Below, piece by piece: positions 44,456 to 53,447 of a stretch of DNA of 64,000 nt. Source of the DNA: Acidicapsa dinghuensis (GTDB lineage: Bacteria > Acidobacteriota > Terriglobia > Terriglobales > Acidobacteriaceae); contig NZ_JAGSYH010000004.1 in assembly GCF_025685685.1 (NCBI RefSeq), positions 1-64,000 on the forward strand. The letters are read 5' to 3'. The notes under the pieces were generated by a model. The model made no database searches. It had not been told where the DNA came from and was given only the letters and a program-made list of their open reading frames with translations. The position numbers and the translations under genes are program-made. Position 1 is the stretch's first letter; every line of letters starts with the position of its first letter.

Positions 44456-44469
44456 GTGACTCAGGTCAC
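44456..44469. promoter_or_regulatory. CRP/FNR-type palindrome
   Basis: GTGAC-TCAG-GTCAC, perfect five-base arms. Read as GTGA-N6-TCAC it matches the core of the CRP consensus. It lies upstream of the -10-like elements at 44484 and 44503. Seen in sequence; the regulator is inferred. Confidence 0.45.
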
Positions 44470-44566
44470 GAACGAATACGGGCATATATGGCAAATTAGA
44501 GCTATATTGTTTACGCGCTTCTCAAGCCGGTACAGGGAAGTCTGAAGAAACGGCGGATGTGGAAGG

Positions 44567-44678
44567 CTCGGTTGGCAAAACCGAGATTCACGATACCGAC
44601 CCCGGCATGAGAGATGAGCAGTAAGCGGCCCCTCTACCCGCGAGACCGCGAAGTCGCCTAGTGAGTTGGCGGTTTCGC
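44567..44678 (+). other. Candidate structured 5' leader RNA
   Basis: Two hairpins ahead of the small membrane protein gene: 7-bp stem CTCGGTT/AACCGAG (44567-44585) and a 10-bp stem with one G-U pair (44640-44649/44669-44678). No T-run follows, so it is not a simple terminator. It may be a cis-regulatory RNA. No match to a family could be made by eye. Confidence 0.35.
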
Positions 44679-44742
44679 AGGCATGCCGGACCGAATTCAG
44701 GCTTGGTTTAGTTATTCGGGTTCCCGAAGGAGGAGGTACAAC

Positions 44743-45024
44743 ATGGTCACCAACGTAAGTCTCACTCTCTGGATTGTTTGGGCAGCCGTGGTCATTGTCG
44801 CGGGCCTGCTCTATGCGTATCGTACTGCCCTCTGTCGCGATGAAGAGGGTCAAATATTTCTGGATGATGCATTTGCCCATGAAAAGGCGGTGCAAACGGA
44901 GATTGTTGCGAAATGCAATCGCATTGAGCCTGTTATTCGGGCCAGCATGATTGCAGCGGGCGTTATGACGCTCGCGGTCATCGGTTATTACCTGTGGTTT
45001 GGTTATAAGGCGTTGTTTGGATAG
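44743..45024 (+). CDS. Small two-helix membrane protein with strong ribosome site
   Basis: 93 residues. Helix 1 (LTLWIVWAAVVIVAGLLYAY) and helix 2 (ASMIAAGVMTLAVIGYYLWF) flank a soluble charged region (about 28-65) with two Cys. GGAGGAGG lies upstream of the ATG at 44743, indicating high translation. No family was recognised. The long leader and CRP-like palindrome suggest tight regulation. A terminator follows. Confidence 0.8.
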   Translation: MVTNVSLTLWIVWAAVVIVAGLLYAYRTALCRDEEGQIFLDDAFAHEKAVQTEIVAKCNRIEPVIRASMIAAGVMTLAVIGYYLWFGYKALFG

Positions 45025-45035
45025 TTTTGTTGCCT

Positions 45036-45080
45036 GTACATAAAACAGCCCGGCTGCCATGGCCGGGCCGTTTTATGTGC
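45036..45080. terminator. Intrinsic terminator, bidirectional
   Basis: ACATAAAACaGCCCGGC-tgccat-GCCGGGCcGTTTTATGT type hairpin, about 17 bp with a single internal mismatch and A/T-rich outer arms. It separates the small membrane protein gene from the convergent VWA gene. Confidence 0.85.
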
Positions 45081-45116
45081 TGAAAACGCCTGCGATTTCC
45101 GGCGCTGCCGCGTTTT

Positions 45117-46322
45117 CTATTCGACCTCAGGCTTGGCGCGATAGCCGTTGCGGTAGATGAGCTCATATTTCAGCGGCTTGTGTTTCTCGTCCTGTAACTG
45201 CAGGGGATGGCCTTCGTCATCGACCAGCTCTACCTGGAGCTTTCGGAAGCTGCCGTCCTGCTTGCTGTTGGTGGGGTGGTAGACGAGCTCATATTTGGAG
45301 CGGATGGACTGGTTGATGGCATTGAAATCGTCGGGAAGCTCGCCGATGAAGCGGGGAGCGAAATTCATGCCGCCGGTCATGCGCGCCCAGGTCTGCATTT
45401 GATTGTTGGCCTGCAGATAGTCCATCTCCCGGATCTGCGCGCCCATGCCTCCGCCACCACGCGCTTCCATCATGATTTGAGCGACTGCGCCGGTAGAGAT
45501 GGTGAAGATAGTGGTGTCCGGGGTTTTCTTAATCTTGTCCATCACTTTGTCAAGAGTGATTTTCGAAAAAGTGTCGCGGCCTGAGGCGATAAGAACGATG
45601 TATTTCTGGCCTTCAATGCGGCTCAGTCGATCGAGACCTTCATAGAGGGCATCGAAAACATCGGTTTCGGAGAAGCCGGGAATCCGCATCTGGTTGACGT
45701 CCTGCAGGATCTGGTTCTTGTCCTGAGTGAAGTCGGTAACGATCTGCGTGTGCAGGTCGAAGGTCATGAGCGCGACGTAGTCCTGCGGCATGAGGTGCTG
45801 GGTGAATACCCAGGCGGCGTTGCGCATGTCATAGACGAAGCGGTAATTAGTCGAGGCGAACTCGCAGATCATGAGCACCGTGATGGGGGCCTGGAATGGG
45901 TGCATGGAGATGATCTGCTGCTCTTTGCCGTCTTCAAAGACCTTAAAATTCGCCTTCTTGAGACCGGGAACAAACTGATGGGTCTTCTGCAGCAGGACGC
46001 CTACGTCCACGGTGACTTCCGGGACATCGACGTGGATGGAGGTCTGGGGCATGTTGTCGGGATTCTTGATCTTGGGGGCGATGGGAGCCGGAGGTGGGGT
46101 GTCTTCGGTATCCACCTTTTTCTTGGGCATGACCATCGGGCCGTTGTCGCCACTGGGACCGCCGTCGGCCGGGGTCGCGGTGTCAGGCTGTTGCGGCTGC
46201 TGCGGAGTAGCCGGCGTCGATTGCGCGTGGGCAAAGGCGGAGGCTACGGCAAAGCAGACTAGAGCAGCAGCGATTGGAAGGAAGCTGGAGAGCGGGCGCT
46301 GAGGGGCAGGAATCCTGGACAT
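45117..46322 (-). CDS. Secreted VWFA-related protein
   Basis: 401 residues with a signal peptide (LPIAAALVCFAVASAFAHAQ), then a Pro/Gln-rich linker. The domain begins near residue 95 (TVDVGVLLQKTHQFVPGLKKANFKVFEDGKEQQI), followed by a von Willebrand A-type fold: ITVLMICEFASTNYRF, YVALMTFDLHTQIVTDF, VFDALYEGLDRLSRI and YIVLIASGRDTFS. This is the VWFA-related architecture expanded in Acidobacteria. The MIDAS DxSxS appears degenerate (CEFAST), so metal binding is doubtful. Function unknown. Confidence 0.85.
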   Translation of the reverse strand: MSRIPAPQRPLSSFLPIAAALVCFAVASAFAHAQSTPATPQQPQQPDTATPADGGPSGDNGPMVMPKKKVDTEDTPPPAPIAPKIKNPDNMPQTSIHVDVPEVTVDVGVLLQKTHQFVPGLKKANFKVFEDGKEQQIISMHPFQAPITVLMICEFASTNYRFVYDMRNAAWVFTQHLMPQDYVALMTFDLHTQIVTDFTQDKNQILQDVNQMRIPGFSETDVFDALYEGLDRLSRIEGQKYIVLIASGRDTFSKITLDKVMDKIKKTPDTTIFTISTGAVAQIMMEARGGGGMGAQIREMDYLQANNQMQTWARMTGGMNFAPRFIGELPDDFNAINQSIRSKYELVYHPTNSKQDGSFRKLQVELVDDEGHPLQLQDEKHKPLKYELIYRNGYRAKPEVE

Positions 46323-46420
46323 GACAACCTCGTTCAGAAGACAAGCTTACGAGTTTGACCGGCTGGAACGCCAATCGCGGCGAACTCATGGACCAAACCT
46401 GGCCTTCCAGCGGGAAAGAG

Positions 46421-48382
46421 ATGCGCGCGAACTTGAGCCAATGCGCTGCCGCACCGTCTAAAGTGGTAGACGTGTGTAATTGGTTGAAGAGAACCAGACT
46501 GACCGGAATTTTCGTGTGCGCGTTTGCTGTTACGCAAATGGCCTGGGGCGCGCCTGCGGCGAATGTGGCTAAGGATGCCGAGGTGGGTCCGCCGCCGTCG
46601 AGTGTGGGATTTTTCCCGCTGAGCCAGATTCATCGGGGGCAGATGGGAACGGCATGGACGGTGTTTGAGGGGACGAAGCCGGAGCCGATGCAGGTGGAGA
46701 TTCTGGGCGTGCTGCATGGAGCACGGGGACCGAAGCAGGATCTGATTCTGGCTCGGCTGCGCGGCGAGAAGCCGGAGTTTACCGGAGTGGTGGCTGGAAT
46801 GAGCGGCAGTCCTGTGTATATCGACGGGAAGCTGGCGGGAGCACTGTCGTACCGGATTGGGCAGTTCACGAAGGAGCCGATTGCGGGAATTACGCCGATT
46901 GAGCAGATGATGCAGGTGCGCGATCTGCCGGAGCGTAATGGGATGATGCTGGCAGGTGTGGCTGCGAAGCCGGAGTCGCTGACTGATGGGGCGCAAAGCG
47001 ATTCGGCAGCCGCTTTCGATGCGGGTTCGGGTTACACCTTTGCGGCGATGGAGACTCCGCTGCTGATGAGCGGATTTCAGCCGGAGGCGGTACGGCTGTG
47101 GAAGCAGCGGCTGGCGGGAACTGGGCTGGATGTGATTTCGGCTGGGGGAATGGCTGGGAGCGATAGCGGGGATGACAAGCCTGTACAGCAACAGCCAGCT
47201 CATTCAACGGGAGAGACGGGAACAGATTTTGGGCCGATTGTGCCGGGCTCGGCGGTGAGCCTGCAATTGGTGCGGGGCGATCTAGAGATTGCGGCGACGT
47301 GCACGGTGACGTATGTGGATCCGGAGCAGTTGCTGGCGTGCGGGCACCCGATTATGCAGTCGGGAACGGTTTCGCTACCGATGACAACGACGGAGGTGGT
47401 GACGACACTGGCTTCGCCGCTGAACTCGTTCAAGATTGTGAATACGGGCAACGTGATCGGCGCGTTTACGGAGGACAGAAGCGCGGCAATTCGCGGCGAG
47501 TTTGGAGTTTCGGCGCATATGATTCCGGTTTCTATCTCGGTGACGGATCGGGGTAAGACAGAAGTGAGTCATGTGGAGGTGCTGGATCTGCCTTCGCTGA
47601 CGCCGCAGGCGGTGCTGGTTTCCCTGTACCAGATATTGCTGGAGAACAACGAGAGCACGGCGGACGACAGCTACCACGTAACGGGCGAGGTGGAGGCGGA
47701 TGGGCTGGGAGCGGTGCCGGTGAGTTCGTGGGGAACTCCCGGCGAGACGATGGCGTCGCAACTGGCTGCGGCGTTGGGCGTGGCCGATGGGTTCAACCGG
47801 CTGTATGCCAATCCGGGGCGGCGCGGGCCGATTCGCAGCATTCATCTGCATGTGGAGACGATTCCGCAGGATATGCGGACAGAGTTGGAAAGTGTACGGC
47901 TGGTCTCGTCGAATATTGTCCATGCAGGTGACACGGTTGAGGTGGAAGCGACGTTACGGCCGTGGCAGCAGCCGGAGCGCAATGTGCGGATTCCCTTCAC
48001 TATTCCTGCACGGTTGACGCCGGGAACGGTGCGGCTGGTTGTGGGTGGCGGCGTGACGCTGGACCGGACGCTGGATCAGATTCGGAAGACAAATGCTTCG
48101 TCAAGCGAGGCGGCTGTGGCGGCACGGCTGCATGAGATGCACCAGGCCGACCACATCTACGTAAGCCTATTGCTGCCGGAAACGGAGGCGAGTGTGGACG
48201 GGGTGACGCTGAGCGGACTGCCACTGTCGATGGCGAACAGCTTCGAGCCGCAGCGAAATGGGGATGACACACAACTGTTTGGGGAGTCGGTGGATGTTGC
48301 GGCGGACGCTCCGGCTGGGGGCGTGCTGAACGGACAGCAGATCCTTACGCTGCATGTGGAGTCCGGGGGCGGGACACACTGA
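46421..48382 (+). CDS. SpoIVB-type S55 serine peptidase domain protein, exported
   Basis: About 653 residues. The N-terminal third is the SpoIVB peptidase S55 domain: FFPLSQIHRGQMGTAWTVFEG, VLHGARGPKQDLILARLRG, and GVVAGMSGSPVYIDGKLAGA with the candidate catalytic Ser near residue 128. The remainder is beta-rich (DPEQLLACGHPIMQSGTVSLP). A signal-like helix (LTGIFVCAFAVTQMAWGAPA) follows 20 residues or more after the start. The start is uncertain: ATG 46421 has GGGAAAGAG upstream; ATGs 46355 and 46388 and a GTG at 46472 are possible. Divergent from the VWA gene; its role here is not sporulation. Confidence 0.82.
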   Translation: MRANLSQCAAAPSKVVDVCNWLKRTRLTGIFVCAFAVTQMAWGAPAANVAKDAEVGPPPSSVGFFPLSQIHRGQMGTAWTVFEGTKPEPMQVEILGVLHGARGPKQDLILARLRGEKPEFTGVVAGMSGSPVYIDGKLAGALSYRIGQFTKEPIAGITPIEQMMQVRDLPERNGMMLAGVAAKPESLTDGAQSDSAAAFDAGSGYTFAAMETPLLMSGFQPEAVRLWKQRLAGTGLDVISAGGMAGSDSGDDKPVQQQPAHSTGETGTDFGPIVPGSAVSLQLVRGDLEIAATCTVTYVDPEQLLACGHPIMQSGTVSLPMTTTEVVTTLASPLNSFKIVNTGNVIGAFTEDRSAAIRGEFGVSAHMIPVSISVTDRGKTEVSHVEVLDLPSLTPQAVLVSLYQILLENNESTADDSYHVTGEVEADGLGAVPVSSWGTPGETMASQLAAALGVADGFNRLYANPGRRGPIRSIHLHVETIPQDMRTELESVRLVSSNIVHAGDTVEVEATLRPWQQPERNVRIPFTIPARLTPGTVRLVVGGGVTLDRTLDQIRKTNASSSEAAVAARLHEMHQADHIYVSLLLPETEASVDGVTLSGLPLSMANSFEPQRNGDDTQLFGESVDVAADAPAGGVLNGQQILTLHVESGGGTH

Positions 48383-48496
48383 TTGCAAAATCACTGGTGG
48401 TTCACATTTCCAATTCGAAGCTGGTTTTCGCGAGTGGTTGCGCGTCTTCTACAAATCAACGGCGAGAGCCACAACTCTAGTAAACTCAGCGACAGC

Positions 48497-50863
48497 ATGA
48501 ATTTCAGTCTTCCCTTCTGCCTTCGGCAGCGCCCTCTGCTTCCGGTTCGAACTGCTTCCCTGCTCTTGTACGCGCTGGTTTGTGCGGCGCCTGCTGTGAG
48601 CTTCGCTCAAGGAACTCATCTGTGGACGCAGTCGCACTATGAGGAGTTTGAAAAGGGCACGCCGCAGGGTGTGGAGATTACAAGCGAAGGACGGTTGTTG
48701 CGTGGCCCGGAAGCAAAGGAAGTAGCGACGACACCGTCGAGTTTTGTGTGGGCAGTGGCTGAAGGCAAGAACGGCGAGGTTTACGCGGCGACTGGTACTC
48801 CAGCGACGGTGCTGCGCATTGGACGCGATGGAAAAAGTACGAAGATCTTTGAGACGAAGGCGCTGGCGGTGCAGGCGCTGAAGGTGGGTCCGGATGGAGC
48901 GCTGTATGCCGCGACGATGCCGGATGGAAAGGTGTACCGGCTAAAGGCCGACGCTGTCTCGCCGGAGAACGAATCGAGTGCCGAAGTGGTTTTCGATCTG
49001 GGCAACGCGGATTCGGAAGCGAAGGACGGCGATAAGGGTAAGGATGGTGCGAAGGAAAGCAAGTCGCACTACATCTGGGATCTGACATTCGATAGAGCAG
49101 GCCGGTTATATGTAGCAACGGGTGGGCCGGCGACTGTCTATCGGATCGATGTGGCGCAGAGTGCGAAAAATGAACAGAATCCGCAGCCGTTCTTTCACTG
49201 CGATGAGCAGCATGTTCGTTCGCTGGCGTGGGATAAAGATGGAAATCTGATTGCCGGCACGGATGGATCGGGGCTTGTTTACCGGATCAGTCCTGAGGGC
49301 AAGGGATATGTGCTGTACAGTGCTCCGAGGCGTGAAATTACTGCGCTGGCAGTGGGTGCGGATGGGACGATTTATGCGGCGGATGTGGGAGACAAGAGCC
49401 ACAATCCGCTGCCGCAGTTGCCGGTGCAGGCGGGAATCGGGATCACGATCAGCTTTGTGCAGCCCGGGTCGATGCAAGCTGCGAATGCGAGCACGGCGCT
49501 GCCCGAAGGAACAGAGATTTACGCGCTGACTCCGAATGAGGCGCCGCGCAAGTTGTGGTCGGGCAAGGATGAGGTAGTGTACCAGCTTGCAACGGATGGC
49601 AATGATCTACTTGCCGTGACCGGCAATCGTGGGCGCATATTCCGGATTCACAAGGACGGGAGCTTCAGCGATGTTGCGCATCTGGGTGCGCAGCTTGTGG
49701 TGGCGCTGACCCAGGCCGATGGTGGATGGCTGATCGGAACTGGGAATACGGGCAAGGTCTATCGGCTGAATACCGCGAGCACGGCCGGGGCTGCGGCGGA
49801 ACATACCTATGCGAGCGATGTGCTAGATGCGAGCGCAATGACGCGGTGGGGTCGGGTCGAGGTCGATCCGGAATCGCATGGATACCAGATCTGGACGCGG
49901 TCAGGGAATGTGGAACAGCCGGCGCGGAATGAGAAGGACTGGGGATGGAGCGATTGGCAACCGTTGCAGGCGGGCAAAGTCGGATCGCCAGCAGGGCGGT
50001 ATCTGCAGTGGAAGGCTGAGTTGGAGCCAGGTGGCGCGGTAAGCGGCGTGGGCGTGAATTTTTTGCCGGTGAACTCAGCGCCTGTGGTGGATGAGATGGT
50101 CGTGGTGCCGGGTGCGCGGGTGGTTCCGCAGGGACAGCCGGGTGGGCAGCCGCCGACTGTGCAGATTGCGTTTCCGAGCCAGCAGGCGAATTCGGGCGTC
50201 ATCAACTATGACGGTAACAATAGCAATGCCGCGCCGATGCAGGCGCAGAAGGACCGGACAGCTGTTACGGTGCGCTGGGCGGCGCATGACGATGATGGTG
50301 ACGATCTGGTGTTCAACCTGTACCTGATGGGCGATGGCGAACATGTGTGGAGACCGCTCAAGAAGAAGCTGACAGATAAGGTGTACAGCTTCGACGGATC
50401 GGATTTTCCGGATGGCGGATACAGGATCAAGGTGGTGGCTACAGATGCTCCTTCACATGCGCCGGGACAGGCGCTGACGGGAGATAAGATCAGCGACCGG
50501 TTTGAGCTGGATACGACTCCGCCGGAAATTACGGCGCTGAAGGCTGGAGCGGCGGAGAAGACTACCGACTGTGGCAAGAACGTATGCAAGGCTACGATTG
50601 CGGTGAGTTTTGACGCACATGATGCGATGTCGCCGATCAGCCATGCGGAGTATTCGGTGGATGCGGGACCGTGGCAGTACATCGATCCGGTGGGCCAGCT
50701 TTCGGATTCGAAAGAAGAGCATTATGAGTTCAAAGCACCGGTACCGGGCAGCAATGACAGCGATGACGCTGCGGGAGTGGAGCACCTGATTACGGTGCGC
50801 GCGTATGACCGGCATGACAACATGGCGACTGCCAAGGTAATGGTTCCGGCAGGTTCGCGATAG
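48497..50863 (+). CDS. Secreted beta-propeller (WD40/NHL-like) protein
   Basis: 788 residues with signal peptide (LLLYALVCAAPAVSFAQG). Repeated blades such as VWAVAEGKNGEVYAATGTP, LKVGPDGALYAATMPDGKVY, SLAWDKDGNLIAGTDGSGLVY and ITALAVGADGTIYAADV fill about residues 60-480. The C-terminal part has beta-sandwich domains with GGYRIKVVATD and HDAMSPISHAEYSVDAGPW. It has no catalytic motif and is probably an extracellular or periplasmic binding protein. It is 9 bp upstream of the LolC/E-like gene, so the two are co-transcribed. The TTG at 48383 was rejected in favour of the ATG at 48497, which starts the signal peptide. Confidence 0.82.
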   Translation: MNFSLPFCLRQRPLLPVRTASLLLYALVCAAPAVSFAQGTHLWTQSHYEEFEKGTPQGVEITSEGRLLRGPEAKEVATTPSSFVWAVAEGKNGEVYAATGTPATVLRIGRDGKSTKIFETKALAVQALKVGPDGALYAATMPDGKVYRLKADAVSPENESSAEVVFDLGNADSEAKDGDKGKDGAKESKSHYIWDLTFDRAGRLYVATGGPATVYRIDVAQSAKNEQNPQPFFHCDEQHVRSLAWDKDGNLIAGTDGSGLVYRISPEGKGYVLYSAPRREITALAVGADGTIYAADVGDKSHNPLPQLPVQAGIGITISFVQPGSMQAANASTALPEGTEIYALTPNEAPRKLWSGKDEVVYQLATDGNDLLAVTGNRGRIFRIHKDGSFSDVAHLGAQLVVALTQADGGWLIGTGNTGKVYRLNTASTAGAAAEHTYASDVLDASAMTRWGRVEVDPESHGYQIWTRSGNVEQPARNEKDWGWSDWQPLQAGKVGSPAGRYLQWKAELEPGGAVSGVGVNFLPVNSAPVVDEMVVVPGARVVPQGQPGGQPPTVQIAFPSQQANSGVINYDGNNSNAAPMQAQKDRTAVTVRWAAHDDDGDDLVFNLYLMGDGEHVWRPLKKKLTDKVYSFDGSDFPDGGYRIKVVATDAPSHAPGQALTGDKISDRFELDTTPPEITALKAGAAEKTTDCGKNVCKATIAVSFDAHDAMSPISHAEYSVDAGPWQYIDPVGQLSDSKEEHYEFKAPVPGSNDSDDAAGVEHLITVRAYDRHDNMATAKVMVPAGSR

Positions 50864-50872
50864 CAGGCGGCC

Positions 50873-52132
50873 ATGGCGATGCCCTTTAGATTTGAGCTCT
50901 TCATCGCGGCGCGCTACCTGCGCGCGAAGCGGCGGCAAGCTGTCGTGGGGCTGGTGACGCTGATCTCCGTTGGCGGCGTAGCTGCGGGAGTAGCGGCGCT
51001 GGTGATTGCCATGGCGGTGTCGAACGGGATGCAGCGCGACCTGCAGGACAAGCTGCTGGGCAGCACTGCGCATGTGATGCTGATGCGCACGAAGGCGGAT
51101 GGCATTCGCGATTGGAGGCCGTTGCTGGATCGACTGCGCGGGTTGCCGCATGTGACGGCGGCTGCGCCCTCGATGTATGAGCAAGTGATGGTTTCGAATG
51201 GTCCGCGGGCTGGATTCTCGCTGCTGAAAGCAGTGATTCCTGCGGAAGAGCGGACCGTCAGCGATCTACTGGATAAGCTCACTTCGGGATCGACGAAGGA
51301 GCTGGCGCCTGGCGCGAGCACAGTGGGATCGACGACGGGCGAGCATCCGCCGATTGTGCTCGGAAGCGACCTTGCAGAGACGCTAGGAGTGACGACAGGC
51401 GACACCGTGCTCATCACCAGTCCCCAATGCCAAATGACACCGATTGGCGTGATGCCCTGCTCGTGGCCATTTCATGTGGCAGGAGTCTTTCATTCGGGGT
51501 TCTATCAGTACGACTCGGCGATGGCATTTGTGCGGCTGTCAGATGCGCAGAAGCTATTTTCGGAGCCGGACCTGATCACGATGATCAGCTTCAAAGTCGA
51601 TGACATGTACCATGCAGACGTAATTGGCAAGGAGATTGCGCAGGCGGCGGGCAAAGGTTTCGATACGAACAACTGGATGGAAGAAAACAAGGCGCTGTTT
51701 CACGCGCTGGCGCTTGAGAGGGTTGTGACCTTCATCATCATTGGGCTGATTGTGGTGGTGGCGGCGCTGAATATCCTGATTGCGCTGACCATGATGGTGA
51801 TGGAGAAGACACGAGATATTGCGGTACTGATGAGCTTTGGCGTGGAGTCGGGGCAGGTACGGCGAATCTTTCTGCTGCAAGGGCTGCTGATCAGCCTGTT
51901 GGGAACCGCGGCGGGACTGGTGCTGGGCTATATCGGGTGCTGGGCTGGCGCGCACTATCACATACCTCTGTCGGGCGACGTTTACAGCATCGACACGCTG
52001 CCGTTTGCCCCGGCATGGAGGGATGGCGTGCTGGTGGCAGCAGCGTCGATTGGGATATCGCTGCTGGCTACGCTTTATCCCTCGTCCACGGCGGCAAAGA
52101 TCTTACCAGCCGAAGCGCTCCGATACGAATAA
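50873..52132 (+). CDS. LolC/E-like ABC transporter permease
   Basis: A 419-residue inner-membrane permease. ELFIAARYLRAKRRQAVVGLVTLISVGGVAAGVAALVIAMAVSNG is the LolC/LolE opening, followed by a periplasmic domain (about 55-270) and three FtsX-type helices, including LNILIALTMMVMEKTRDIAVLMSFGVESGQVRRIF. In the Lol pathway this releases lipoproteins from the inner membrane. No LolD ATPase gene adjoins it; it is co-transcribed with a propeller gene. The ATG at 50873 could also be 50879. Confidence 0.88.
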   Translation: MAMPFRFELFIAARYLRAKRRQAVVGLVTLISVGGVAAGVAALVIAMAVSNGMQRDLQDKLLGSTAHVMLMRTKADGIRDWRPLLDRLRGLPHVTAAAPSMYEQVMVSNGPRAGFSLLKAVIPAEERTVSDLLDKLTSGSTKELAPGASTVGSTTGEHPPIVLGSDLAETLGVTTGDTVLITSPQCQMTPIGVMPCSWPFHVAGVFHSGFYQYDSAMAFVRLSDAQKLFSEPDLITMISFKVDDMYHADVIGKEIAQAAGKGFDTNNWMEENKALFHALALERVVTFIIIGLIVVVAALNILIALTMMVMEKTRDIAVLMSFGVESGQVRRIFLLQGLLISLLGTAAGLVLGYIGCWAGAHYHIPLSGDVYSIDTLPFAPAWRDGVLVAAASIGISLLATLYPSSTAAKILPAEALRYE

Positions 52133-52207
52133 GGCTGCTTGATCTGAACAGCGGCAACGTCCTGAAATGAAAATTCTTACCGTTCGCTGGCAGGGGTGTT
52201 TCCGGTT

Positions 52208-52250
52208 GTGGTGCGAACCACCTTTACAGTGAGCAAAATCGGCCTATAAT
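52208..52250 (+). promoter_or_regulatory. Promoter with adjacent inverted repeat for cytochrome c gene
   Basis: TTTACA (52223-52228), 16-bp spacer and perfect TATAAT (52245-52250). The dyad GTGGT-GCGA-ACCAC (52208-52221) ends 1 bp before the -35, as expected for an activator or repressor site. The gene starts at 52318, leaving a leader of about 60 nt. Confidence 0.7.
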
Positions 52251-52317
52251 TCGTGCTGAAAAAATCAATCAGCTCAACGATGCCTCTGTTGCGACACCGT
52301 GAACTGAGGAGGCCGCT

Positions 52318-52764
52318 ATGGTCAAATCTCTGCTGCTCGCTGCTTCGGTGATCCTGTTCGGAGCCGCGCCTGCCATCAACCCTGGCAGTGCCGCTTGGCA
52401 ACCTTCCGAACCGTCTGCGACTGGAGTGACGGGCCAGGGCAACCCTGTCAAAGCCACAGCTGAGTCACAGGCCAAGGCTAAGAAGCTGTACAACATGGAC
52501 TGCGCTCTGTGCCATGGAGAATCGGGTGACGGTAAGACCGACCTGGCGAAGGACATGCAGTTAACGCTGAGTGATCTGACCGATCCGAAGTCGCTGGCAG
52601 ATCAGAGTGACGCAGTGATTTTTGACGTCATCCGCAAAGGCAAGGACAAGATGCCGCCTGAGGAACCAGCACGCGCGAAAGACGACGATATATGGAATCT
52701 GGTGATTTACGTCCGCAGCCTGTCGAAGGGTGGAGGTGCTGCTGCCGGAAGTGGGTCCAAATAG
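52318..52764 (+). CDS. Small c-type cytochrome, exported
   Basis: 148 residues with signal peptide (VKSLLLAASVILFGAAPA). A single haem site CALCHG (near residue 62) and a likely axial Met in KGKDKMPPEE (near 112), with the C-terminal helix DDDIWNLVIYVRSLS, define a class I cytochrome c. A Gly/Ala-rich tail follows. It is periplasmic and shuttles electrons; the partner is unknown. Monocistronic, between a strong promoter and a terminator. Confidence 0.9.
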   Translation: MVKSLLLAASVILFGAAPAINPGSAAWQPSEPSATGVTGQGNPVKATAESQAKAKKLYNMDCALCHGESGDGKTDLAKDMQLTLSDLTDPKSLADQSDAVIFDVIRKGKDKMPPEEPARAKDDDIWNLVIYVRSLSKGGGAAAGSGSK

Positions 52765-52800
52765 GAAGCGGCAACATCCTGATGGTTCTCTGAAATGACT

Positions 52801-52839
52801 TTGGGCCGGTGACTAAAGAGATCACCGGCCCAATTTTTT
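52801..52839 (+). terminator. Intrinsic terminator of cytochrome c gene
   Basis: TTGGGCCGGTGA/TCACCGGCCCAA, a 12-bp perfect stem with a 9-nt loop, followed by six T. Confidence 0.92.
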
Positions 52840-52851
52840 GATGGGGAGGGC

Positions 52852-53121
52852 TTAAAGCGATGAGGCCAGTCGAAGAGCCCCGGTGACGATGCGGTCCACA
52901 GGGACTACGTGACGATGGGGGTCAAACATGCCCTTAGTAAGAGTGCGATCACAAGAAAGATTACCCTTGGCAGAGCAAAGCAAGGTGCGGCCAGCTTCTT
53001 TGGTCTGACGTGGCGACGCAATCCATGAAGACAATAAGAGAAAAACAAAGACAGCCGCAGTCGTCGTAACGCGACGGTGTCTGCGGAGCCGTTCAGCAAA
53101 AGAAGAAGCTAGAAAACGCAT
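52852..53121 (-). CDS. Short hypothetical exported protein
   Basis: An 89-residue frame: basic N-terminus (MRFLASSFAERLRRHRR), a hydrophobic segment (VTTTAAVFVFLLLSSWIAS) and a short polar region with two Cys. AAGGA lies upstream of the ATG at 53121. No family recognised. It converges with the cytochrome c terminator. It could be non-coding; the signal-like segment and ribosome site favour a real gene. Confidence 0.45.
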   Translation of the reverse strand: MRFLASSFAERLRRHRRVTTTAAVFVFLLLSSWIASPRQTKEAGRTLLCSAKGNLSCDRTLTKGMFDPHRHVVPVDRIVTGALRLASSL

Positions 53122-53447
53122 TTCATTTGATCCTTGGCAGCCGGAGAGGATACCGGCCACGCCATTTCAATTACACGTGGCGTGCCAATCAGTAAGTTGG
53201 ACGCAACCGATAACAAATAGATGACTTAAAGACCCGGCAGGTTTCAGGCGTGGGTGATGGAATGCCCGTGGACGGACTGCTTTGTCCGGGAATGGACGCT
53301 GGCGTGGGCGTAAGTATTGGGAGGAATGGGATTAAGGCATTTTCCGAATTACTGTGAACTTTACGAAAGTGTTAGCAGATGGATTTTTCTTAAGGAAAAA
53401 TCCACTTAAGTGTCGCGGCTTCGGTCTACACAAATTCGGAAAATGCG
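53122..53447. other. Intergenic region with long A/T-rich hairpin
   Basis: No gene is supported. TGGATTTTTC-TTAAG-GAAAAATCCA (53380-53404) forms a perfect 10-bp stem within an AT-rich patch; CTTAAG recurs just after it. It could be a terminator on either strand, or a protein-binding palindrome. The rest holds nothing recognisable. Confidence 0.45.

Larger units (their letters stand above)
44251..44742. other. Long divergent intergenic region with CRP-like site and structured leader
   Basis: 492 bp without a credible gene. It carries GTGACTCAGGTCAC (44456-44469), TATATT (44503-44508) and ATATAT (44484-44489) as possible -10 elements, a hairpin CTCGGTT/AACCGAG (44567-44585) and a long hairpin GCGAGACCGC/GCGGTTTCGC (44640-44678). 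If transcription starts near 44500-44515, the small membrane protein mRNA has a leader of about 230 nt. No known riboswitch was recognised. Minus-strand frames across this region are shadows. Confidence 0.55.

Noticed and set aside
44461..45060. 199-codon minus-strand frame
   Set aside because: It covers the small membrane protein with a strong Shine-Dalgarno and its leader hairpins, and has no recognisable domain.
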